Assembly: GCA_034008185.1 (NCBI GenBank)
Contig: CM067109.1
Location: 61,310,801 to 61,374,800 of the forward strand
Origin: Gorsachius magnificus
Lineage: Eukaryota > Chordata > Aves > Pelecaniformes > Ardeidae
Length of the DNA stretch: 64,000 nucleotides
Direction of reading: 5' to 3'
Shown here: positions 1-12,100 of the stretch, one piece after another
How the letters are laid out: each line of letters opens with the position of its first letter
Numbering within the stretch: the first letter of the stretch is position 1
Program-made: the position numbers and the translations under genes
The notes under the pieces: model-generated
The model's database searches: none
What the model saw: the letters and a program-made list of their open reading frames with translations, nothing else
Told to the model about the DNA's origin: nothing

Positions 1-98
1 CGTAGTTACAAATGCAGGAGATTACTTACAACCTAAAACCACTTAGCTACTCAGAATAGAAAGTTGCAATTCATTAAGGAAAGAGGTAAATTTAGCAC
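1..98 (-). other. CNTLN intron, 5' end only
   Basis: This is intronic sequence just after exon 99-176. It contains a consensus-like 5' splice signal (TT|GTAAGT, plus-strand 24-29) that may serve as an alternative donor. Confidence 0.6.
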
Positions 99-176
99 CT
101 GTGCTTCAAGAAGTTTCTGTATATACTGCAGCCATTCTTTATCTTTTTCAAATTCCATTTTTGTCTTTGCTGTTTC
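99..176 (-). CDS. CNTLN: CNTLN internal exon, 3'-most in window ([15 protein letters not shown])
   Basis: A 78 bp exon of 26 whole codons. It reads [15 protein letters not shown] and then [11 protein letters not shown], matching human ..KEWMLYIQKLLEGQ. The acceptor is TTCTATTTCTAG|G. The donor is CACAG|GTGCTA, which is poor from +3 onward. The remaining C-terminus (about 30 residues in human) must come from an exon to the left of base 1. If the donor were skipped, reading on would add about 15 residues to a TGA at 51-53. Confidence 0.9.
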
Positions 177-3100
177 CTAGAAATAGAAAAATATAGAAAA
201 ATATAACAGACACAGTATTTTGACACCACCTGAGAAGAACATAATGAACAATAAAGGAAATGTGTAACTGGATATACATTAAATTAATTAAATACATTAA
301 AGGGAACTATGCCTGCAAAACTAGTTATCTGAAGCATATTCACCAAGTATGAGGGCTCTGTTAAATTTATAAACCTATCCTTGTCTGTGATTGTCCCTAG
401 AAACATGCACGGCATGTTCTTTTCACATGAATATACAGGTGTACCTGTGATCTATGTGTAAATTTTATGACTTCATTGTAAAGGTTCCCGAGTCTACACA
501 CTGATAAATGAAATATTATCTAAAATTTAAATTATCACCTGTATTTAAAATTTGTTTTCTATTTATATTTAAGCAAACCTGTGTGTTTTACACATATACT
601 CAGAACAGTGATTACAACAAAATGTATAGGATGCAGAAATTACTTCGAGAATGAGGTAACCATGCAACAATTCTGTCAAAGTGAATCACTTTACAGGGGT
701 GTATAAATGTTAGTAAACGGGCCAGGAATTGGTCCATTTTATTTGTATTCATGAATGTAACACATATCAGTGCATACACACACAATGCACCTTTACTTAA
801 CCAACATGAAAACTCTCTTTTGTGACTTCTGTAATATAAAGCTCCAGTAAGGCCAAATCTAAGTCATCACCAGAGCACTGCTACAGCCCAATAATGGCCA
901 ATTCCTAGACACTCTTATTAAAGTAAGTGTACAGGCATTTTCATGTCTTATTTGATCATGCCTAAATAAATCTGGATAAGAAATCCTATTACTGTATCTA
1001 TTTAATAGCGGGTGATTTGATGAAACACTATCAAATATTTCATAGTAAAATGTATGAATAGTAAAATGATAGAATCAACAAAAGAAGGCAATGGATTCCC
1101 CCAGAAACCATCTGTCTACTAGAAATACCTTTAATAGGTATCACAATTCAAGAAAGGAAGCATCAACGGAATCAATCTGGCACAGCAAGACACATTCTAA
1201 TTTTGTTTTCATTAATGCAGAAGTCTATTTAAAATGTATAACCCTGCCAAATAGTCTCATGAAAAAGGAAACTACCAAAGGTTTTCAAATAATATCGCTA
1301 CATCCACATGCTCAAAACAGTATATTTATATTTTATTTATGCATGCCCAAAGTCTTGTCACCTTATGAGTCTCTAACCTGACCTTTTTATTTAAATCCAA
1401 CTTTTCTGTTCTTTTTGTGCTGGATGCTGCACAATGAAATTCCAGTCTTTACCTGGAAATCTTTTCCCTCAAGAACAGAAAAATACAGCATCTTCCAATC
1501 TAGCCCCTTTTAACTGAAGAGTCCTTAAAATAACTTACCTCATCATCTTCTACTTCCAATATCTCCTCTAGATCAGTTGTTGAAACATTAAGGATAGATG
1601 CTGCCAACTGAACAGACTCTTGGGAAAGACCCTTTTTGCACGCTCTCACTTCTCCCATTTTTTTTGCCTGTTTGATTTTTGTTCTCAGCTCTTGTACGCT
1701 GTGCTGTAACTCTCTGGTTAGAGCCTGGAAGATGCAAGAAAAAATAATCTGTTGCAATTTTCTTAAAGTGCAATCACTGTGGAAAAACCAGAATCATTTA
1801 GACTAAGCTCCTTTAGAGGAGAATTACCTTCATTCTGTGTTATTGGTTCAATACGATACATGCTGTAATATTAAATAACATGGTATTTAGAACACGAAAT
1901 ATGAATGAACACATTAAAACAGAAAATGTTCTTAAATATAGGCACATTTTTTTTGTATCTTTAGCAAAATAACTATATTCATAGTTATTCATCAGTAGTA
2001 AGACAAAGCAGCTTCCACAGAATCAGTTAAAAATCCTTTCCTGATCCAGATGACCAGAAATGTTCTTGAAATAACAACAGAAGCATCAGGCTTTACTGTG
2101 GTCAGAGATCTTTTTAAAGCTCATTCATACCTCACTGCATAAAGAATCATAGAATTGTTTAGGTTGGAAAAGACCTTTAAGATCATCAAATCCAACCGTT
2201 AACCTAACCCTGCCATCCACCACTAAACCATGTCCCTAAGCACTTTTTTTTTCTTTTTAAAGAAACACCAGTATACCTCTTTCTTCAAAACCTGAAATTT
2301 TAGTTCCCATCAAGACAGGGTAATTCAAAACTGTCCTGGCTACTGATTCTTCCTGATATAATTTTTACACTCTAAATCATCACTGTGGTGGTTATCCATT
2401 GGTGATAAGCAGCATACCCTTGGAGCACACAAGCCCACCATAGTATTATTCAAGGCTTGCATAGAAAAGGTGGTATTCTCTAAGCAGTTGGCCCATACAG
2501 AAGGCCTAGCGAGGGCAGGCAGTCTCTTTGCAAGGGTGCTCTTAGCAGACAGTAGGTGTTTTAAACAGATACCAGTTCAGGTGGTGGGAGGAAGATCAAG
2601 TGCCAGACCAGAACCACTGCAATTGTTCTTTATCTGTGGCTTTGCAAGGTCTTAAACAAGGGTGCCAAGAGAAACCTCAATTTTAGATCCCATTTCTGCT
2701 GTTGAAGACTTTTAGTTTGTTTTAAGCAAGAACTAGAGCTTGATAGGATGTCTCATGCTGCTAATGCTGTATAATAAAACTGCCTTTATTATCATTACTA
2801 CTATTACTAGTGACTAATAAAGACAAAAATAATAAAGGACATTTTTTCTATGATAATTTTTGAAATGCGGTATACAGCACTAAGCCGGAAAGATGCTCGC
2901 AGCTTAAAAAAACCCCAGAAAAACAGAAGGATACTATTAAGAGAAAACTGTTTGAAAGATTTAAATGATTGGAAAGGAGAACCATTATCTGGAGTGGAAA
3001 AAGGGGATTACCAGGATTTAGTAAACCTGACATAAAAACCTAGGAAAAGTAAAAAATAGAGAGATGACTAGGCAAAAAATTGTACTCGTGGTTAACAGGA

Positions 3101-6100
3101 AAGAAGAAACCCAGCAAGGGTGAGAGCACTCTCTTTTGTGTATTTAAAACTAGAATAAAAGAAACAGTATGAAACATTTTGCTGAAAAGACTCTGTTGAC
3201 CTGAATGAAAGCTGAATGGAATCCAAACCTGATTTTGGTTTTTGTTCCCGAACACCACACAAGTACTGAGCTTGAATAATACCTTCCGCGGCTGAGCATG
3301 AGCCAAACTGCACAACAAAGAATTGATGGTTCAAGTTCCTACCTCTCCTGCTCCTAAAGTGCCCTGGTTCAGTGAAATAACACTAAGCGTTAGTATAAAT
3401 CATTGGCTATATAACTGGTTATTTTGTTTCAATATTTATGCAAGTATGACAAAAGCATTTTGTCAAAAGCAGAGCAAGCCAATTTTATTTAAAAATTGTT
3501 GGCTGAGAGACAAGAGCATTAACTCATTGTCAGAAGATCCTCCTAGCGTATACAACTTCCATGACTCAAGCAGGACTGTGATTGTCAACACAGACACCTT
3601 GGCTGTTTAAAATGAGAGAATAAGGTTTTCTTTCGATCGTCATATATGGGGCTCATCTTATTAAACTATCTCTCACCAGTAGCTGATAAACTCCTGAAAA
3701 TTCTTTTTCTGCAGGATGCCTTCATCTCATAGAAACGGACTGCAGAATTATGAAGGCTGTTTATTGGCAGTTGGGGTAAAGTACTCCACAGCCTCTTGTG
3801 TATTCAAAATACAGTCATTAGAGAGCATTTGCTGATATATTTCAAAGAAAGCACAACAGATTCATCCCATCCCAAGATTTGTTTATTTTTCTACTACTTC
3901 CCAACCTAACATTTTTCTGTATTTAGATAAAATTTAATTATTAAAACCAAAATTACCCTACTACAAATTTGGGGAGAGGGGGTACAATGAAATTTGTCCC
4001 ATTTTCTGATTCAAGTGTGGGTCCCTCCATCCACAGTATTTCCAATACAGTATCTTCCACATAAACAGTTGAGAGGAATGAAAAAATTTGAAATGTAATG
4101 GACAGGGAGCTAGGACAACTTGGACCAAGCTCATGGAAGGAAACAGACTAACAGAGGAGAGAGTCCTAAGTAAAAAACCCACACATTATGAAAGAAAAAA
4201 TTACAGATAAATCACAACTTGGTTTTGTAGCATTTGAAATGGTCCAACAGGAAACTGGCTCCTGCAACATGTAGGAGATGTATTTGACAATGGACAAATA
4301 AGCTTAGCTGTACTCTTTCAATCATAATTGAACCAGCTTCCCGAATTTTAAAAGTAAGGAGATCTCTCATCAGGCTAGAAGATGCACAGCTGTATACTGG
4401 TGCAAAGAGGAAATGTAAATTAAAGGAGTAAAAAATCAAGGAAATTAACTGCAAAGTCACATGGAAAGACTACAAATAATGATAAATAGCTGAGCACAGA
4501 CAAGCAAAAAGCATGATAATAAACAAAGTCAAACATTCAGTTGAACATCTCAGACAACATACAAGCATTGACAGGTGAAAGTCAATTGAAATTGGAGAAT
4601 TTCAATGACAGGTGAAATTGGATAAATTTTATTGCTGCATCCAAACTCCAAAACAGGTTCATGATGAATGAACAATCTGATAGCAAGAGCAACACTGTAT
4701 CCCAGAAACTACACCTCCACTGCACTTGTCTCTTATTCAGAGTTCCAGAAGGGAAGGTACCAGAAAGACCCTGGTATAGCAGCAATTTAAAAAGAAAAAA
4801 AAAAAAAGGAAAAAAAAACGAAAAAGGAAGTTTAAACAAAAATCAAGGAAAGAGAAAATTACAACTAATAGGTTTTGATATGCAAGAATATGTGTTATAT
4901 ATAATCACAGTAGATCATACATATAGAAGACCTGCACTTCAATTGCTTTTTTCCCTGAGCTGTTCTAATACACTGAAGCATGGGCTTTCATCATATGTGA
5001 AAAACAAGGCTACTTTATGGACTTTCAAATTGGACTCTCAGAGGCCAGCTATTTTTGAACCTGTCATTTTCGCATTATTAAGTTGTAATAATAATGTTTT
5101 GATACACATTTTTCACTGGATAAGTGCCTTAAAAAATGATAGCCTCTCTATGACTTTAAGTTGCTGTTTCTGTTGATATATCCTCATCTGTCATATAAGA
5201 ATATATTCATGTGCTAAATTGTTTACTAATTAGTGATTTTATTTATACGTCAGTTCACGATTTACTACGGAAATGTTCAGGGACAAAGTGACACAGGTCT
5301 TTAACTGAGCTATGAAGAACCGTTTCTAAACTGAAAATGACAAAAACCTAAGAGTTAAGCAACACAGGTTTTGTTGGTGAGTGTACTGAAGCCAGTATAA
5401 TATCGTTCTTTGATTAAGAAATTGATCTGATGCATTCTGGAGCAAAGCGTAGGACTTTAAACTAAAACACTTCCCACTGTGTATTTCAGAATTGCTTGTT
5501 TTTAAAACACAGGTGATACAAACTGCCTGCAATGAAATCAATGCAGAATATGACTTCAGTACTGTATTGACGTATGATAACAATGCCTTTATTAGTACTA
5601 GTAATACTAGGATTTGATCTTTTCTCTTTGTTTCTCTTGGTGTCAAATCTAGGGGATATTTTGTTAGTAAAGCCATTTTACCACCTAGATGTTACTGTCA
5701 GAGCTATTCCTGTGAGACACACTTAGCTTGCTACCAGCCAACTAGAAGAGGAATCCCTGATTAATTCCTGAAAACAAATCTAAACCACATCTTGTTGGAC
5801 CAGTGCAATTGCTACTGGTCCAACTAGAAGAAAAAAAGCTTAAAATTCTAACAACATGAGCTTAAAGTACCCAGCTCTTTTTAATCAGTAGCAATTGTTG
5901 CATTATCTACCAACTCCATATGATTATATAGTATATATTATGTCTACTGGGTTGCATACAGTTGTAAAATATGTCCCTTATAAGGCTTTTTACTTTATTT
6001 TCATCACCCAAAATATTCATTCTTAAAATAACAATTTAGCTTTGGTCTCAGCACACAACCTCTTTTTAGCACTAATATCTTTTCCCAGTTTTGAGATGTA

Positions 6101-9100
6101 TAAAGACAAAGGTCTTTCTTCATTTAAAAGGTCATATTTAATTAAACACTCAAAGAAGCTGTGGTGATACACAGACCCGGACAACACAGTTACTAAGGGC
6201 TTTACATCCCAAAAAGCTCTGAACCTGGAATTGATACAAATTGATCAATGGCCCCAAGTAATGCCATATGATGATGTCAATGCCTAAAATTATTCTTGTA
6301 ATTACCATGTTAATTTACACAATCTATTGTTATTGTTTGTAGTATAATAAAACTTAATGGCCCCAAGACAGACCAAAGTCTGATGCTAGCACTGTAGATC
6401 TGTATAGCTAGATTTCAGTCACTGGTGCAGATCTCATGGCATAAGCCATGGCTCACATTAGTTATGGAAAATTTTAAGATTTACTGTGCTTTGTACAATA
6501 GTAATAAAGTTGTGATGGGTCTGGCTGGGATGGAGATAATTGTCTTCTAGCAGCTCCTATGGTGCAGTGTTTTGGATTTGTGAATAAATCCAAAAAGGCT
6601 GGTAAGATACCAGCTATGGCTGAGCAATGCTTGCGCAGTGTCAAGGCCTTCTGTGTTTCCCACCCTGCCCTTTCAGCAGGTGCACAAGAACCAGGGAGGG
6701 GACCCACTTGGGACAGGTGACCTGAACTGACCAAAGGGACATTTCATACCATATAAGATCTTGCTCAACAATAAACACTGAGTGGGATGGAGGATTGGTC
6801 TGGCAGGTAGCCACTGCTCAGAGACTGGCTGGGCATTTGTCTACATCCCCTGGGGTTTTTATCCACTCTTTCCTTCACTTACTAAACTGTTCTTACCTCA
6901 GAGCAACAGTTTTCTTGCTTTTGCTCTTCCTATTCTCTTCTCAGTCTCACAGGGGCAGAAACTACGTGGTGTTTAGCTGCTGTCAAACAACCGCAAATGT
7001 ATAGAACAGTGTAAGATACAGAAAAATTCTATACATAATATTTTGTGTGTAGTTCGATATGAAACTGTCATTAAGATACATGTAGTGTGGTCTTAGAAAC
7101 TCACTTGTTTTGTAGATTGGGACAGTGTAAGGATGTGACCCAGAGCATTACACTGAAAATTAAATGGAAAATCTTTTCTGCAACAAGGTTAGTTTCCTAA
7201 AGCAAAGTATTGTGAAGATGTTGCAGCTGCCTGTGGAAAACAAGATCTGAATTTCATAGAACTGTATACCGAGTTTAAAGAACTACCCTATTTTTGTGGC
7301 AGAACAATTATTGCTGGCCTAAAGTTAGGGCAGATCCTAGCCTGTAAAAGGTTGAGGCACCATTACCACTCCAAATAGCTCATGATCAACAAGACAAAAC
7401 CGAATGAATGGACAAAGTGACACAAAGGGATGATGTCATGCACTGTTTCAGCAGCTGAAACAAGCATTCAAGTTTCTTCAATGAAAGTACAGTTATTTGG
7501 TCCTTATTGCCTCTCTAAAAATGACTTTCAAAATACTTTCAGTAATAATGTTTAAGCTGATCTCACAGCATGATTGCTCTATGTCAGAGAAAAGAAAAAC
7601 TCATCTATAGTAATTGAATTTTTATATATATTATTTAAGTTACCTCAACTAGCTCCTTCACTTGAACAAATACACCTTCTAGGCATAACTTTTTTTGATC
7701 AGAAAAGGGACAAGAGTGTAAACAAGAAATAAAGACAAGACAGACCACTGCAATAGATTTGTCTGGCCAAGGGCTCTAACGTGTAGCATTCTGACCCATG
7801 GGAACGAGTCAGCCTCAGGAGGTTAACTTAATTCTTATGATCCCCAGAGATCACATGTGATTTCAGAGACTCCAGCAGATGCCTTGAAAGTAGAGTGTAA
7901 AGGCGTAGAGGAGATATAGTCCAGTCTTACCTTCTTCCACCAACTTCAGTATTCAGTACTGTCTGAGAATGCTATTGCCAAATATTAAAGGGGTAGTAAC
8001 ATTATTTTACCAATGGCACACAGGTCACATTTACAATGTGACGTGTTGGGTTTATTTACCCATCTTTCATCACAGTTTCTGCTTTCATTCTAAAATTTAT
8101 CAACATATATGTTCAAGCTACGTGGCTTAGCTCTTGTATTTATTTGTATGTATTTGGAGGAATTAAGATAGGCTTTTATTGTCTTTTCCATTAAGAATAA
8201 AGTAAACAAACAAGCTGTAGAATGCACTAAACCCCAAACAAAACAAAAAGATACACTCAAGGGAATATCAGAATGACAATATTATCTAAAAGCTAGCATT
8301 GCTGCAAAGTTTCAAAGGCTAATTCAATAAAGAGCTGAAAGGGAGAAATACATCCAGTAAAGCTAGGTATCAGGTTGATATATATGATTTACAATAAACA
8401 ATCTTATGTTGATTGGCACTGAGAATAGTGTTCACAACTTCACAGAGATCAGTGGCAGATGAAAGTACACACTGCCTGGAAGAAATGCCTCACCTGATGA
8501 CCTGTAAGAATTCCATTTTACAGAAAGATTGAGAAATTGCAGTATGGACACACAAAATAATGTGGTACTGCGGTTGGATCTACAACCTGATTTTTCACAT
8601 TCATTAACACAAGCAAATCTGAACAGACCTGAGCATAGCTAAAGATCTAACAGACAAGATCTGAAAAATTAATTGAAGCAATTTAAAATACTACCAGTCT
8701 CCTCTACCCTTGTGGCAAAAGACACCTCCAGTTTACAGTCCAACATCCTAGCCCAGCCGTGTCTTCTTTATGCCTCTGAGCTATGGATGACACCGTGAAA
8801 TAGAAAAGGTGAATTCAGTAATATCCCAAACACAATTATAGTAAGGACATCTGGAAAAGTGTAGACAGATTTGCACAGTGTTGTTTTTCAACTACTAATG
8901 CTAAACCCACCATGGTTTTCCTGAAAAAGCCCTTGAATCACAGAGTATAAGAGGGTCCTCAGGATTTCAGTATTTGAATGCAAAATTTAGCTTCCTGGCA
9001 TTTAGAACTGCAGATCAAAAAACTGCTTAAAATGCAATGAGGAAGAAAAGTATTAGGTACAATGATAGAAATCAGAAACTGTGTTGCATAAAATCCGATA

Positions 9101-12100
9101 ATCTGATTCCTATCACAGGTAAGATTTGAATTTGTACAACCATGCTGGCTTAATTTGTGTTGTTCCTGCTTGCCATTAGGAGAGCAGAGGGGAGAAAGTC
9201 TCATTTGGCTGGCAACTGTTTAAATACTATGTTTCTCCACAATTCTCCAAAATACCTTTGCTACCGATGTCATCCTACATCCCCTACGAAAATACCATTC
9301 CTTCTTGATTCAAAACCATTGAAAACAAATGATTTCTTTATAACCATTTATTTTCAATTACATAATTGAGAATGTTTTTTTGACTGCATTTTCTTAAACA
9401 GCTCCAGATGTGGAAAACCATGGCAAAGAACATTAAAAATATTTCAACCTATAGTTGACATTTGTAAGAAAAAGAAGTTGAACACATTATGGTATGCCCT
9501 AAAAAATAGTTCAATTTATTTACAAATTAATAGAAAAGTGACTTAAGTCATGGCCAGTTTTTAATTTTAGATTGTTTTCAAAACAAAAAATATTTAAATA
9601 AGGATGCAGCAATGGACTTATTCTGGATGGTTAAAATGTAGTTTATATTCCTGTAGAGAAGTACACAATAAATACTTAAGAGTATATTTGTGTGTTTTAA
9701 AATTTGTTTTGTGATTCAAAATTAGAGTTTTTTGTATTGCTGGTCAGTTTTTTCTCTTTTTGTTTTCTAATCCTCTCTTGATAACTCTTTAGTTGTCACA
9801 ATTTCATTTATGCCTGAAATCTTGTCCTAAAAATCTGTTTCTTTTCACAGAATTCTTTATAACATAGCTTTAGGTAAAATGAAGCCACTCCTATCACATC
9901 AGCTGGGCACCACATGTATAGAACATATAGCAGGTACTTACTGATATGAGGGACATTTAGTCATATATAATATTACAGCTTTACAGTCATCTAATCTCTC
10001 CTGTACATTAAGCTTTAAGGCTGTCAGAAACTTAAGTTGTAGACCCAAACATTTTCAGACTGATGCTTTTTTTTTAAGTATCAGCAAACACTTCATAGTT
10101 TCATTGTAAATTTTCAACATAATTACCATGTTTTGTGACCTATAACAGGGAAAAAATAATAGTTTTCTTTATAGCAGAAAATGAGTTGAAATATGTATAA
10201 TCAGCATGGGATGACAGGCAGAATATTTCTGTCAAAATATATTGGTTTCTAAAACTATATTTATGTGAAATGGGCAATAATAATAATTTAAAGTCCTATT
10301 TACTTCAGCATTTAAGTCCTACCTCATTTACATTAATTTTTTTCCCTGCTGTAAATTCTTTCATTTCAACGGAATTACCTCTGATTTACACAGGTGCTAG
10401 CAGAACTAGCATCATTCCTTTAAAACATCATATATTACAGTTATTTACACAGAGAAAAAAAAAAAAAAGGCACTGACGGAGATTAGGGCTTCACACACGT
10501 GTGGTAAGAGATGCCTGGGGTCTCAGAGAGTCTATTATCTGAACAGTTAGTGCAGACAAAGTCAGCACAGTTATACTGGACAAGGCAAACAAAGAATATT
10601 CAGGGCAAACCAAGAAATACTAAGGTGAAGCAACACTCCAAAGGTCACATAGCAGGTCAGTGACCAAGATGTGAAGAGCACCAAGATTTCCTGATAGTTC
10701 AGTGTCTGAGCTCATGCTATCTTTCTGCAGAAACACACACAAAGCATAAAAACTATAAACCAGATGCCCTGTGTAAGACCACTGCACTGCTGAAACAAAC
10801 ATGTTTGAAACCTAATTTAAGAGGTCAGCTCTGGCATTCCTTATAGTCTTAAAAAAATTCCATAAATCTTAACAACTGTCTTTTCTTAAAATACTTGTCA
10901 CTTGTTGTTTTTTTACAATTCCACCCTCGTAGAGCAATTCCCACCTCTCTGTAGCTCTTTCAGTATGCCTGCGGGGGAATCCCCTTGACTCCCACCTTAC
11001 CGTGGAGACTTCACAAGGCTCTGTATACGGGTGCTTTCTGTCCTCTCTGCTTCAGCTTGCTTTCTTACTAATCTGATTAACGTACATTGAACAATTATTT
11101 CTACATGAACTCTTAAATAAATCATTATGGAGAACTTTCTCCTCCTTTCCAAGTTTTGCTATTTTTCCTGTCACTTGCCAAAAAATGTTCCAATCACCTC
11201 AAGCCCAGAGCTTTTACTATGCACTTTGTACTCAATGTGTCCATCCCCCAAGTCTTCCAGTTAGCCCTTTTTCCAGTCAACATCATTTCTATCTTTTACA
11301 CCCTCAACTGGCCATTATCTTTAAACTAGGTATCTTTCTATCTCCAGATTACGCACAGGGCTGAGTATCAGCTTTAAAAAGCAGTGTCTCCAAGCCATTT
11401 AAAGGAATCACAGGTAGCTCCCAGCTGAGCCTGCTGCAGTCTCATTTGCTGAAGAACTTGGAAGGTTTTTTTTTTCTTGAGGCAGAAAAGGAAGTTATTT
11501 GCAAGTTGGTGTAAACAGTTTCCTGTTCGGCTCTAGTTTGTTGGATCTGTTTACACAGTATCTACTATTAGAGAGTCACAGACTATGAGAATGGTTCCCA
11601 GGCACTGCAAGAAAAATGAAAGTAGCACTAATATCAACAAAATCACCTGTGTGAGTCAGACATGCATCTAAACTTTGCATAAGCCATACACGTTCAGCTA
11701 CAGAAACCTGACATACCTTGTAGTTTGGTTACATAGGTTAAATCATTTAAATAAATTCCTCTAAACTCTAATACAGAGGAGGATATATAAAAAAAAAATC
11801 CAATATATTTTAAGCTACATCTGTTATCATCAAAGTGAAGTGCTATCATTCTAAGCCTAAAAAGCAAAGAAAAAGAAGAGTAAGGAAAAGCTTTTCAAAA
11901 TCTTTCTATTTACTCTTCATTTTCAGTAATCAAGATTTTATCCATTAAGACATCTACATTATATGCTGTTCCTGGCATACTGTATGCATCACTAACCATA
12001 TGCCTTCTGTAAACTATAAGAGTTCAGCCATTCACTTCATTCATTAAAATTCACAGGGCCTATTATTCTGTTTACAGTCTAATAGATATTCACTGTCACT

